Assembly: GCA_018713055.1 (NCBI GenBank)
Contig: DVFW01000026.1
Location: 1-64,000, forward strand
DNA: 64,000 nt
Source of the DNA: Scatavimonas merdigallinarum
GTDB taxonomy: Bacteria; Bacillota; Clostridia; Oscillospirales; Acutalibacteraceae
Reading direction: 5' to 3'
Part shown: one piece after another, positions 1 through 8,303 of the stretch
Numbering within the stretch: the stretch's first letter is position 1
Layout of the letters: every line of letters starts with the position of its first letter
Notes under the pieces: generated by a model
Told to the model about the DNA's origin: nothing
The model's input: only the letters and a program-made list of their open reading frames with translations
The model's database searches: none
Translations under genes and position numbers: made by a program

Positions 1-329
1 AGTATCCGTTCACGGTGGAGATTGCTGTCCACCACCGCAATCATCGCTTCGTTTCGGTCAAGGGGATAGATCAAAGCAGGCACTTCCGTCAGTCCTGCTT
101 TTACGGCGGCGTGCAGTCTACGGTGTCCGCTGACCACTTCATATTCGTCCGTATTTTCAATCGGGCGGACGATCAGCGGAGAAATAATACCCTGCGCCTT
201 AATGCTTTCTGTAAGACTGTTCATATCTTCATCGTCTAGCACCTGAAAGGGATGTCCCTCAAAGGTGCGGAGCATATCTGTTCTGATGTTTGCCGCCCTT
301 TTCTTCGGCGGGCTGCTTGTATTTGTCAT
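1..329 (-). CDS. ParB/Spo0J-type partition protein (partial, C-terminus outside window)
   Basis: Reverse-strand reading from the ATG at 329 gives 109 residues before the window edge. Visible are the ParB N-terminal box I (GIISPLIVRP, residues 47-56) and box II with the arginine patch GHRR (68-71), followed by RLHAAVKAG and DSNLHRERI, all typical of the ParB/Srx nuclease-like CTP-binding fold. ParB-like proteins bind centromere-like sites and use CTP; on conjugative elements they are usually maintenance or regulatory genes. The start overlaps the relaxase stop in an ATGA, so the two are translationally coupled. The helix-turn-helix and C-terminal parts lie outside the window. The family is clear; the role on this element is inferred from context. 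Confidence 0.9.
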   Translation of the reverse strand, partial: MTNTSSPPKKRAANIRTDMLRTFEGHPFQVLDDEDMNSLTESIKAQGIISPLIVRPIENTDEYEVVSGHRRLHAAVKAGLTEVPALIYPLDRNEAMIAVVDSNLHRERI

Positions 330-1678
330 CGTTCATACCTTCTTTCTTTGTGTTTTATTGCTATGGCAGTTTCCATCTGCCGTTCGGTTTCCAGCAGTTT
401 TTCAAATCTCGGTATCTTTTCGAGAATCGCCCTTGCGGTAGACAGTTCCTTCCGCAAAGGCTTGATTTTTGCGGTAATATCCCTCACTTCGGCGTTCAGC
501 GTTTCGCTTTTCTTATGGCGGTTGCGGTTATATACCGCTTGCCGCTCCTTTTCCAAAGCGGAGATTTGCACCCGTGTTTCGCTGATAAAAGTAACAAGCT
601 CCTGCGGAGAATCCATCTGCTTCTCACACAGGAATCTGTATTCTTCAAGGGTTTTATCCAGTTTGACAACCTCCCGCCGCATTTCGGGCGAAAGCGGACG
701 GGGAGAGGCGGGAGCGATATTGTTGCCTGTAATCAGCTTGCATAACTCGATAATCAGTTCAAACAATATCTGTATACCGTCCATCTTTTTCATTTTGCGG
801 TATTCAATCTCAAGCAGAAGCAGCGGCGTATATTTTGGCTTGTGAAAAGGCACATAGCCGATATACCGCTGATTGCCAAGCAGCCGTTCACGGATGGCGG
901 CAGGGGTATATTCCTTGCCCAGTCGCTCCAAGCGCACCGCCCTCTGCCAGCTTGGCGCTTTGACGGAATAGTGGGCGAAGCGCCCGTCACGCCGTATCTC
1001 ATAGCCCATATCTTTGAGGCGTATCTCAAAGGCTTTGAAATTGGTGGACTGGGCAAGCGCAGCGTCAATATCCGCTTTCAAAAGCTCTCTGTGCGACATA
1101 CCGCCGCTCTGCTTCAGCCAGTATTCCTTTTTCTTCCCGCCGTAAAACTCGGCTTCTTTTAGGACGCTTTTTCCGTATTCCAGACATACGGCGTCAGAGA
1201 TTTCACGGAGCCTGTGATGGTCGGAGATATGGTTTTCGAACTTTCTGCCGGTCTTAAAGGATACGGAGTTTATCACAAAATGGTTATGGAGATTACCGGT
1301 ATTGAGGTGGGTGGTAACAACAATTTCATATTCCTTGCCCCACATACGCCTTGCGGTTTCCAAGCCGATTTTATGCGCTTCTTCGGGAGTTATTTCGCCG
1401 GTCTGAAAGCTCTGATACCCGTGATACGCCACATTGCCGCCTGTTTTGCCGAAGCGCTTTTTTGTTGCCGTCATACGCTCATAGGCTCTTTTAGCGTTGC
1501 AGTTGATACCGCTGACATGCATACGCTCATCGGTCTTTCTATCATTGGAAACATACTGCAAGGCGGCGTAGAGATCGCTGTCCACATACCTTTTGTCGAT
1601 GGTTTTATCGGGGTTTTCCGCATAGTCGATCACTTCCTTCAGCCTGCTTTTCACAGGCCAGTATCCCGTTGTCGCCAC
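326..1678 (-). CDS. Relaxase/mobilization nuclease (MOBP-type)
   Basis: 450 residues starting at a GTG. Relaxases nick one strand at oriT, stay bound to the 5' end and pilot it into the recipient. The N-terminal half carries the relaxase signature: a histidine triad around residues 124-133 (H124, H131, H133 in THLNTGNLHNHF), an upstream YHGYQSF segment (H86) and a Tyr-rich start. Residues 300-450 are charged and helical. It follows the MobC-like gene with 1 nt between them and overlaps parB by ATGA, so mobC-relaxase-parB is one leftward operon reading away from the oriT-like repeats at 2.0 kb. This order is typical of Tn1549-like integrative elements of Firmicutes. The exact MOB subfamily cannot be fixed by eye. 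Confidence 0.9.
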   Translation of the reverse strand: MATTGYWPVKSRLKEVIDYAENPDKTIDKRYVDSDLYAALQYVSNDRKTDERMHVSGINCNAKRAYERMTATKKRFGKTGGNVAYHGYQSFQTGEITPEEAHKIGLETARRMWGKEYEIVVTTHLNTGNLHNHFVINSVSFKTGRKFENHISDHHRLREISDAVCLEYGKSVLKEAEFYGGKKKEYWLKQSGGMSHRELLKADIDAALAQSTNFKAFEIRLKDMGYEIRRDGRFAHYSVKAPSWQRAVRLERLGKEYTPAAIRERLLGNQRYIGYVPFHKPKYTPLLLLEIEYRKMKKMDGIQILFELIIELCKLITGNNIAPASPRPLSPEMRREVVKLDKTLEEYRFLCEKQMDSPQELVTFISETRVQISALEKERQAVYNRNRHKKSETLNAEVRDITAKIKPLRKELSTARAILEKIPRFEKLLETERQMETAIAIKHKERRYER

Positions 1679-1679
1679 A

Positions 1680-1982
1680 TCATACCACTATCCTTTCCTT
1701 TTGCGGTAAGATAAGTTCGGCGGTTATCTCATCAATCAAAGAGATAATTTTTTCTTCCGTGTCTGCTGAGATTTTGCCTTCGCATACCACACAAAGCTCA
1801 TCTAATTTATCATTGAAAGAGAAGAATATTTCGGGTAAAACAGCTCTCGGCATATATCCCAAAGCTCGCTGCCTGAGATATTCTGATACAGAGAGACCGC
1901 ACCTTTCAGCGTTATGCTCAATCATATTTTTCTCTTTTTCGCTGACACGGATAAACAGATTTTTATTTTTAACTTCGTTCAT
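1680..1982 (-). CDS. MobC-like relaxosome accessory protein
   Basis: 100 residues. The N-terminus (NKNLFIRVSEKEKNMIEHNAERCGLSVSEYLRQRALG) has the spacing of a ribbon-helix-helix fold: a beta strand, then two helices with SVSEYLR. This is characteristic of MobC/BfmC-type accessory proteins that bind oriT and help the relaxase melt the nic region. The C-terminal 50 residues are helical and acidic. The ATG at 1982 has AAAGGA upstream. It lies directly between the inverted repeats at 2017-2087 and the relaxase gene, the standard position for this protein. Family assignment rests on fold pattern and context. Confidence 0.8.
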   Translation of the reverse strand: MNEVKNKNLFIRVSEKEKNMIEHNAERCGLSVSEYLRQRALGYMPRAVLPEIFFSFNDKLDELCVVCEGKISADTEEKIISLIDEITAELILPQKERIVV

Positions 1983-2016
1983 AACATCAGTCCTTTCTTT
2001 GATTTTTCAAGGGGTA

Positions 2017-2087
2017 TTAGGGGTGCCCCCTAAAGTGAAATCGGCTCTCAAAGCCGATTGGGAGGGAAACTGTCAATACAGTTTCCC
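2017..2087. other. oriT-like region: three perfect inverted repeats upstream of mobC
   Basis: Three inverted repeats lie in 71 bp just upstream of the MobC-like gene. TTAGGGG/CCCCTAA (2017-2023 and 2027-2033) has a 3-nt loop. AATCGGCT/AGCCGATT (2039-2046 and 2052-2059) has a 5-nt loop. GGGAAACTGT/ACAGTTTCCC (2064-2073 and 2078-2087) has a CAAT loop. Clustered perfect palindromes next to relaxosome genes are the usual structure of an origin of transfer. The nic site is not identifiable by eye. The assignment is inferred from position and structure. Confidence 0.6.
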
Positions 2088-2549
2088 TGCTTGTTACAGC
2101 ATACGACATCTCTGCTGTCTTTCCCGTGGGTGTTTTGCCGGTCTGCCTGAATGTCGTTTTTCTATTCCTGCCCCGGAGTCTCACCGCAGCGTTGTTTCGC
2201 TCTCTCTGCTCACACAAGAGGTCTTGGCAAAATCATATCCCATCCAGCCGGTCATTCAGTTGTAACCGGCTTTCGGGTAACAAAAAAAGCCGGCACACAA
2301 ATGCGTACCGACTTACCGCCAAAAGGATAAACTTATCCCTTGCGGTAGTGGCTTCACATTCATGTAACCGGCTTTGAAATTCAAAGTCGAAACTGTCCTT
2401 TACGCTTTTCTTACTGCCGACAGTCCAAAGCAGTTTCAGAAGCGGCGGCATTTTCTCTTAGCATACCGCAGGCATTATCCGGCTCACAGCCGTCATCCCA
2501 AATCTGTGAAGAAAGATATTCAGTTGTCGCTCTCTTTTGAGATTTTTTT
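2088..2549. other. Non-coding part of the mobile element between oriT-like repeats and an SOS-type promoter
   Basis: No convincing gene. The stretch has repeated words such as GTAACCGGCTTT (near 2260 and 2363) and an imperfect hairpin around 2307-2347 (ACCGCCAAAAGG...CTTATCCCTTGCGGT). A 72-codon reverse frame (2233-2451) lacks a good ribosome binding site and any recognisable motif. It may be a leader or regulatory region for the leftward mob operon. Confidence 0.4.
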
Positions 2550-2579
2550 ATTATACACCACAGAACAAATGTTTGTCAA
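2550..2579 (-). promoter_or_regulatory. Leftward sigma-A promoter with LexA-like box in the spacer
   Basis: On the reverse strand a perfect -35 TTGACA (plus 2574-2579) is followed by an 18-bp spacer and a perfect -10 TATAAT (plus 2550-2555). The spacer holds AAACATTTGTTC (plus-strand GAACAAATGTTT, 2563-2574), a GAAC-N4-GTTT match to Gram-positive LexA boxes. The identical 12-mer occurs twice in the radical-SAM repair promoter at 43.2 kb. The transcript would run into the oriT/mob region, which suggests DNA-damage control of the element. Confidence 0.6.
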
Positions 2580-2583
2580 TACT

Positions 2584-2609
2584 TCCTGAATAAGTTTTTG
2601 AATATTTTT
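2584..2609. repeat. 26-bp direct repeat, left copy
   Basis: Begins TCCTGAATAAG and ends GAATATTTTT. An identical 26-bp copy lies at 3786-3811 in the same orientation. The IS481-family element sits between the two copies with exactly 14 bp of other sequence on each side. It is too long for the target duplication of an IS481 element and may be a pre-existing tandem site or an element-end repeat. Confidence 0.75.
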
Positions 2610-2623
2610 TGTAGCGTTACAAT

Positions 2624-3771
2624 TGATGTGAGACCAAGTGAATAGAAAAAGGCGATTGAGTTTGTTAGAATAAAGTCACCACAACCCAAGTCTAACGAAA
2701 GGAACTCAATCGCCATGGTTATAGTAACAGATGTTAAGCAGAAAAACAAGCGGTATTTACCGCACGAACTGACTACAAAGATCAATTCCGTGAAACTGTA
2801 CCGTCAGACAAAGGATATCGACTTTGTGCTGCGCCGGTATCATATCTCCAAGGCATCCCTTATGCGTTGGAATAGGCTGTACGACGGCACCAAGGAATCT
2901 CTTATGCCCAAGTCACACCGCCCCCATAGCCAGCATCCCAATGCACACACAGAGGAAGAATTAAGATGGATTCGGAATTACCATCGACGTAACCCCAACA
3001 TTAGTATTTGTGAGCTGTATGGCAAGTTGCGTCAAGAAAAGGCTTATTGCCGACACCCAGGCTCGTTGTATCGTGTGTTTGTCCGGATGGGGTATCGCAA
3101 GAAGGTAGAATCCACCAAGAAGAAATCCAAGCATTTAGGGCACTACGATACACCTACAGAATTGGGTAAAAAGTGGCAAATGGATGTGAAATATGTGCCA
3201 ATCGTCTGCTATGTGGGCACGGATGGTGAAAAATTCTACCAGTACACAATGATAGAAGAAGCAACCAGAGAGCGGTTCATTTATGCCTACAAAGAAAACA
3301 GCAGCTATAGCACCGTAGATTTTGTACAGCGGGCAATTGTCTATTTCGGTTATGCACCGGATATTATCCAAACCGATAACGGTGGAGAATTTAACCACAC
3401 GCAGAAGACAAAGCGCATACATCCATTGGATGTACTCTGCAACAAACTGCATATCACCCATAAGACAATTCGCCCCGCAACACCCTGGCACAACGGCAAA
3501 GTAGAACGAAGCCACAGGAGCGACCAGGAACGGTTTTACAACCACTTGAGTTTCTACTCATACGAAGACCTACAGATTCAGATGAAGCGGTACTTACGCA
3601 GATCCAACAGAATCCCAATGTCTGTTTTAGGATGGAAGACACCGATCCAGAAACGCCAGGAACTGGAGGCCGCCCGGTTTTGCTGACCTCGGTCGGGCTA
3701 CGCCCTCCCTCTGTCAGCAAAACCGATCTCCTAAACTAACAAACTCTATCTCTTTTTACGGTCTCACATCA
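2624..3771 (+). mobile_element. IS481-family insertion sequence (complete, about 1.15 kb)
   Basis: Terminal inverted repeats are visible. The left end TGATGTGAGACC (2624-2635) matches the right end GGTCTCACATCA (3760-3771), and inner subterminal parts also pair (GAGTTTGTTAG near 2658 and CTAACAAACTC near 3735). One transposase gene fills the interior. The ends begin TG and finish CA, as in IS481/IS3-type elements. No clear target duplication directly abuts the ends. Confidence 0.85.
2715..3686 (+). CDS. IS481-family DDE transposase
   Basis: 323 residues. An N-terminal helix-turn-helix (about 15-65, ending in ISKASLMRWNRLYDG) and a second HTH-like segment (IRNYHRRNPNISICELYGKLR) precede an rve integrase core. 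Catalytic residues are visible: the first Asp in WQMDVKYV, the second in IIQTDNGGEF, and the Glu in HNGKVERSHR. The order D-D-E and the TDNG.EF and NGKVER.H boxes are IS481/IS3-group hallmarks. The frame is intact with all three acidic residues, so the copy may be active. The ATG at 2715 follows GAAAGGAAC. Confidence 0.93.
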   Translation: MVIVTDVKQKNKRYLPHELTTKINSVKLYRQTKDIDFVLRRYHISKASLMRWNRLYDGTKESLMPKSHRPHSQHPNAHTEEELRWIRNYHRRNPNISICELYGKLRQEKAYCRHPGSLYRVFVRMGYRKKVESTKKKSKHLGHYDTPTELGKKWQMDVKYVPIVCYVGTDGEKFYQYTMIEEATRERFIYAYKENSSYSTVDFVQRAIVYFGYAPDIIQTDNGGEFNHTQKTKRIHPLDVLCNKLHITHKTIRPATPWHNGKVERSHRSDQERFYNHLSFYSYEDLQIQMKRYLRRSNRIPMSVLGWKTPIQKRQELEAARFC

Positions 3772-3785
3772 TTGACAAATGAACA

Positions 3786-3811
3786 TCCTGAATAAGTTTT
3801 TGAATATTTTT
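3786..3811. repeat. 26-bp direct repeat, right copy
   Basis: Identical to 2584-2609 over 26 bp, in the same orientation, 14 bp beyond the right end of the IS481-family element. Confidence 0.75.
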
Positions 3812-4149
3812 CAAAAAAGCGGAGATACTATTTTGTTTTATGCCTTGCGTAGTGAAATAGAAACCGATTCACATTTTATAATGTCGTTAAAACCTCTAAT
3901 TACAACATATAAGAATCGAAAATTAGAGGTTGAAAAAGCCTGATTTCAAGCCATTTCTAAAGCATAAACTTTGAGGGATAAGGTATAAACACCTTACCCC
4001 TCCATTTTGCATTTGAAAGCGTTACAGGATCATTTCCTCCATTTTACCCTAGCCGCATCAATGCGGCTATATTCGTTCCTTCATAATCTAATTTATTGCG
4101 ACTAAGAAAGAAGATCGCAGAAAATATCCCTCCGATAAAATGATGTTTT
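3812..4149. other. Intergenic boundary between mobile element and cation-transport genes, with two hairpins
   Basis: No gene seen. A perfect 11-bp inverted repeat AACCTCTAATT/AATTAGAGGTT lies at 3891-3901 and 3921-3931 (19-nt loop). A terminator-like hairpin follows at 3973-4002. This is probably where the conjugative element ends, but no attachment site could be proven. Confidence 0.5.
3973..4002. terminator. Hairpin terminator candidate downstream of the TrkA-like gene
   Basis: GAGGGATAAGGT (3973-3984) pairs with ACCTTACCCCTC (3991-4002) with one mismatch and a 6-nt loop. It lies about 150 bp past the 3' end of the leftward cation operon. Neither side has a long T-run. Confidence 0.45.
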
Positions 4150-4821
4150 CTACTCTTTCGCACCAAATATCCGGTTCAGTTCCTCCACGGCCGCCTCGTC
4201 TGCAAAAGCCAGAATATACTGGCCGGCACGAATAACGGTTTCACCATGGGGAATAAGCATCGCATCATCTTCATAAATAGCAATCAAGAGGGCGTGCGAA
4301 GGAAGTTTGATCTCAGCGATGGTTTTATTGACATTCGGAGAATGATAGTCGACATGGATACGGACAATCGAGTAGTCGCCTTTGGACAGCCGCATCAAGG
4401 TCATAATGGACTGATAGTTCATTTCATCTGCAATCATATGACCGATCATGTCGGCCTGATTGATCTTTACATCCACACCCATACCTGCATTAAAAAGCCA
4501 TGCGTTTTTAGGATTATTAACTCTCGCAATTACCTTTGGCACATCGTATTCAAATTTTGCCATCATTGCCACGGCCAAATTAGTTTCATCATTGCCCGTA
4601 GTACAAACCAAGGCGTTACATCTGCGCACTCCGGCTTTTTCCAGCAACAGAGCGTCCGTTCCATCGCCTGTCAGGACATTTTCTTTTTTTAGGCCGTTTT
4701 TCTTTAATGCCTGAAGGGCCTTTTCTTTATTTTCAATGACGATAGCATTGTTTCCGTTTTCTATTAGCAATCCAGCGATATATCCTCCGACTTGGCCGCC
4801 GCCAACAATAATCACATTCAT
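4150..4821 (-). CDS. TrkA/KtrA-family potassium channel regulatory subunit (RCK protein) 1
   Basis: 223 residues. The N-terminal Rossmann RCK_N domain starts VIIVGGGQVGGYIAGLL, with the glycine-rich nucleotide loop GGGQVG at residues 7-12 and an acidic end to beta-2 (VIEN). A TrkA_C ligand-binding domain spans about 140-223. RCK proteins are cytosolic gating rings that bind NAD(H), ATP/ADP or c-di-AMP and control K+ (or Na+) channels. It lies 21 bp downstream of a second RCK gene and of a P-type cation ATPase. No TrkH/KtrB membrane subunit is encoded nearby, so the partner channel is elsewhere or absent. The function is known for the family; the ion and ligand are not visible. Confidence 0.9.
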   Translation of the reverse strand: MNVIIVGGGQVGGYIAGLLIENGNNAIVIENKEKALQALKKNGLKKENVLTGDGTDALLLEKAGVRRCNALVCTTGNDETNLAVAMMAKFEYDVPKVIARVNNPKNAWLFNAGMGVDVKINQADMIGHMIADEMNYQSIMTLMRLSKGDYSIVRIHVDYHSPNVNKTIAEIKLPSHALLIAIYEDDAMLIPHGETVIRAGQYILAFADEAAVEELNRIFGAKE

Positions 4822-4842
4822 CGTACACCGCTCCTTTCCACT

Positions 4843-5490
4843 TTATAATTGCAACATATCCCTGGCCCGCTCCATGCAATCTGAACAAACCGACAAATAC
4901 AAGATATCGTTATATTCGCAACACATATCTCTTTCCGGCACAAAGGATCGTCCATGACGTTCTACAGCAATCAGACTTATCTTTCCTGCCACATCAAACT
5001 CGGAATACTTTTTCCCCTCCAAGCTGGCAGGAATTCGTACCTTTACAAGCTGGACATCGTTTCCCAATTTGCGAATGACACGCCAGCTTCTGTTTCCTTC
5101 AAGGTATTCCATGACATTATCCAGTCCAAGGCGGGTAATGGATACTGTATATATCCCCATGGATTCAAACATTCTCGCCCGTATAGGGTCATACATACGA
5201 GCGATAACTGTGGGAATATGAAATACATTTTTCGCAATGTTAGCAACCACTGCATTCAGCGAATCGCTGCTGGTACAGCCAATCACTACATCCGCCGAAG
5301 CAATTCCCGCCTGTTCCAACACGTCTTTGTCATATCCGACTCCGCAGATTGTTCGTCCTGTAAATTCCTCGCTCAAAGCCAGGAATGTTTCCGGGCTATT
5401 ATCTATGACGATGACATCATGGTTTTTTCGTGCCAAATATTCCGACACCCGGACACCAAATTTTCCACATCCTATAACTAATGCTTTCAT
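4843..5490 (-). CDS. TrkA/KtrA-family potassium channel regulatory subunit (RCK protein) 2
   Basis: 215 residues from the ATG at 5490, preferred because AAGGAG lies 9 nt upstream; a TTG at 5499 would overlap that site. RCK_N Rossmann motif ALVIGCGKFGVRVSEYLARK with loop GCGKFG at about 7-12 and an acidic D in VIVIDNS. TrkA_C follows from about residue 135. It differs clearly from the first RCK protein, so this is an old paralogous pair that may form a mixed gating ring. The ATPase gene ends just upstream (stop at 5496-5498), consistent with co-transcription. The membrane partner is not in the window. Confidence 0.9.
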   Translation of the reverse strand: MKALVIGCGKFGVRVSEYLARKNHDVIVIDNSPETFLALSEEFTGRTICGVGYDKDVLEQAGIASADVVIGCTSSDSLNAVVANIAKNVFHIPTVIARMYDPIRARMFESMGIYTVSITRLGLDNVMEYLEGNRSWRVIRKLGNDVQLVKVRIPASLEGKKYSEFDVAGKISLIAVERHGRSFVPERDMCCEYNDILYLSVCSDCMERARDMLQL

Positions 5491-5495
5491 TGCTT

Positions 5496-8303
5496 TCAAC
5501 TCCTTTTCGCTCGGCGTACACGCAGTAATTTCTTTCTTGCTTCCTCAATGCCAAACACAATAAACGGGATACAAATTAAGTAAAGCCACTCAATCCAGGA
5601 AATCGGCGCCGTATTGAAAATTCCGCTCAAGAACGGAATATACATCAGCGCAAGCAGAATCACTACCTCTATCACTAAGCCGGCATTGATATAATGATTA
5701 CTGAACAGCTTTCTTTTAAAGACCGATTCATAATCCGTTCGGTTGTTCATGGCCATTCCCATCTGTGCGAAGACCACACCGGCCAGCATCATCGTTGTGG
5801 CCTCGGCATAACCGTGCGTCCCCTCCGCAGCCAGTGGTATACCCGGCCAGCCGTTCAGGAAGTTGGCAAGGAAATAACCACCCACAGAAAAGAGTGTGCC
5901 AAGCAGTCCATACCAGATGAATCCGACTAAAACAACATTCTTATTGAGCAACCGCTCTTTGGTGGAGCGCGGCGGTTGCTGCATCACACTTGCTTCTGCA
6001 TGCTCAGCGCCCAAGCCAAGCGCAGGCACCATATCCGTACCAATATCAATGGTCAGAATTTGAAGTACAGTTAGCGGCACGGGAATCATACCGCCGGAAA
6101 GCAGATATAAAGTGGGTGCTGCGGCTTCCGGCGTATTGCTGTCGAAAATATATCGAAGAAATTTCCGGATGTTATTGTAAACCGTTCTGCCTTCTTCAAT
6201 CGCCCGGACAATCGTAGCAAAGTTGTCATCGCTCAGAATCATATCGGCAGCTTCCTTGGCGACATCCGTTCCGGTAATTCCCATGGCAATACCGATATCC
6301 GCCTTTTTCAGAGCGGGAGAGTCGTTCACGCCGTCGCCTGTTACTGCGACAATGTTGCCCATCTCCTGCAAAGCGCAGACAATGCGGTATTTTTGTTCGG
6401 GCGCCATGCGGGCAAAAACAACCTCGCCTTTTAGCACTTCCTTCAGTACAGTATCATCCATCTCGGCCAGTTCCACGCCCGATATTACCTTGGCATCAGG
6501 GCTCTGGATGATGCCAATTTTGCGGGCTATACTCTCGGCAGTCAATCCATAGTCACCGGTAATCATAATGATTTTGATACCCGCACTGCGGCACAGGCGA
6601 ACCGCTTCTTTTACCTCACTGCGTGGCGGATCTTGCATCGCCACAAGCCCAAGAAAGGTTAAATTCTCTTCTACATTTTCAGGAGTATATTCACGAATCG
6701 ATTCAGGAAGCGTTTCATCGTCTCTGCGTAACGGACGATAGGCCACTGCCAGGACACGCAAACCATCCCGGGCGTAAGTATCATTTGCCTGCATGATGCG
6801 CTGCCGGTCTTCCTCCTTCATCGGGCGGGAAGAAGAACCATCATAACAGCGTTGGCACAGTTCCATAACCTCTTTGGGAGCACCTTTTACAAATGCGATT
6901 CGATTGCTTCCTTCAAAAGGTTCTCTGAGCTGATGGATAGTTGTCATGCGCTTTCTGCGGGAATCAAAAGGCAGCTCCATGACACGCGGAAACGTCTGAT
7001 TCAGTGTATCCAGGTCAATGCCGCCTTTTTGGGCAACAACGCCAAGACACGCCTCCGTCGGGTCGCCCAGCACCGTGTAGCGTTCTTTTCCCTCCTCCGG
7101 GGGAAGCAATTTGGCGTTAGAACACAACGCAGCGCCACTGAGCAAAAGCCTTAATGCGTTGCTGTTTTGCGCCGTTACTACAATATCGCCATCCCGAATT
7201 TCCCCTTGCGGGGCATATCCCTCTCCGCTTACCGTCATTTCTGCACGCAGGTTCCACAGGTGATTGACCGTCATTTCATTCTGCGTAAGGGTACCGGTTT
7301 TATCCGAACAGATGACATTGGTACATCCCAATGTTTCTACAGAAGACAATTTCTTGACCAGTGCGTGCTCTTTAGCCATTTTCTGTACCGCTAAAGCCAA
7401 AGATAGCGTTACCGCCGGCAACAGCCCTTCCGGGATAAATGCCACGATCATTCCCAGCGCAAAAAGAAATGATTCCATCCACGGGTCTTTTACTAAAAAT
7501 ACCGCAATCAGGAAAAAGATAAGGCCAATACTGAAAGCAATCAAGGCGATTTGTTTAGTCAGGACATTTAGTTCCTTTTGCAAAGGCGAAAGGCTTTTTT
7601 CTGTATTTTGCGTCAGGTTTGCAATTTTCCCAAATTCACTGTCCATACCGGTTGATACAACCAGCACACGGCAGGTACCCGCCGCCGCTGACGTGCCGGA
7701 AAACACCATGTTTTCCGCTTCCAAATAACTGCATTCCTGTTGTAAAGCATCGCTGCTTTTACGGATAGGATTGCTCTCTCCGGTAAGCGTTGACTGGTCG
7801 GCACGGAAATCATTGCTTTGAAGAATTCGGGCGTCGGCGCTGATGCGGTCGCCTTCTTCCAGAACCATAATGTCTCCGGGGACAATTTCTGTTGCCAGTA
7901 TTTTTTTCTCTTCGCCATCCCGGATTACTCGAGCGTAAGCGGGCAGCATCTTTTGCAGGGCGTTGGTCGCCTTTTCCGCCTTAAATTCCTGAAAAAAGGA
8001 GAAAAGGCCATTGATCAGATTGACGCAGAAAATGGCAATCCCCAACTCTAATGCGCCGGAAAGTATTGCCATAACGCCGCCGGCCCACAAAAGCAATGCC
8101 ATCAAGCTAGTAAAGTTTGCCAAAAACTTTTTCAGCATGCTGGTCTGCTTCTTTTGCGCTAATTCATTTTTTCCGTATTGTTCTAAGCGCTTGTCCGCTT
8201 CCTCTTGCGAGAGGCCCCGCATATTGGAACCCATCAGGTGACAGGCTTCCGCTGGACTTGTGAAAAGTATTTTTTCTTTTATGTCTGGAGTTTGGCTGTC
8301 CAT
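5496..8303 (-). CDS. P-type cation-transporting ATPase, P2 class with Na+/K+-ATPase-like (IIC) motifs
   Basis: 935 residues, full length for P2 ATPases. In order: cation_ATPase_N (about 15-75), M1-M2, actuator domain with TGES (174-177), M3-M4 with PEGLLPAVT, phosphorylation site DKTGT (D334), nucleotide-binding domain, hinge TGDGVND near 653, and M5-M10. Several signatures match animal Na+/K+-ATPase better than SERCA: M4 PEGLL, the MTVNHLW stretch after the phosphorylation site, M5 SNTPE and M6 IDIGTDMVPALGLG followed by EHAE. It is the first gene of an operon with two RCK regulators, pointing to Na+/K+ balance. The transported ion is inferred. A promoter lies 180 bp upstream. Confidence 0.92.
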   Translation of the reverse strand: MDSQTPDIKEKILFTSPAEACHLMGSNMRGLSQEEADKRLEQYGKNELAQKKQTSMLKKFLANFTSLMALLLWAGGVMAILSGALELGIAIFCVNLINGLFSFFQEFKAEKATNALQKMLPAYARVIRDGEEKKILATEIVPGDIMVLEEGDRISADARILQSNDFRADQSTLTGESNPIRKSSDALQQECSYLEAENMVFSGTSAAAGTCRVLVVSTGMDSEFGKIANLTQNTEKSLSPLQKELNVLTKQIALIAFSIGLIFFLIAVFLVKDPWMESFLFALGMIVAFIPEGLLPAVTLSLALAVQKMAKEHALVKKLSSVETLGCTNVICSDKTGTLTQNEMTVNHLWNLRAEMTVSGEGYAPQGEIRDGDIVVTAQNSNALRLLLSGAALCSNAKLLPPEEGKERYTVLGDPTEACLGVVAQKGGIDLDTLNQTFPRVMELPFDSRRKRMTTIHQLREPFEGSNRIAFVKGAPKEVMELCQRCYDGSSSRPMKEEDRQRIMQANDTYARDGLRVLAVAYRPLRRDDETLPESIREYTPENVEENLTFLGLVAMQDPPRSEVKEAVRLCRSAGIKIIMITGDYGLTAESIARKIGIIQSPDAKVISGVELAEMDDTVLKEVLKGEVVFARMAPEQKYRIVCALQEMGNIVAVTGDGVNDSPALKKADIGIAMGITGTDVAKEAADMILSDDNFATIVRAIEEGRTVYNNIRKFLRYIFDSNTPEAAAPTLYLLSGGMIPVPLTVLQILTIDIGTDMVPALGLGAEHAEASVMQQPPRSTKERLLNKNVVLVGFIWYGLLGTLFSVGGYFLANFLNGWPGIPLAAEGTHGYAEATTMMLAGVVFAQMGMAMNNRTDYESVFKRKLFSNHYINAGLVIEVVILLALMYIPFLSGIFNTAPISWIEWLYLICIPFIVFGIEEARKKLLRVRRAKRS

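Noticed and set aside
2233..2451. 72-codon reverse frame in the mobile element
   Set aside because: Weak start, no motif, overlaps repeated and hairpin sequence; better explained as non-coding leader.
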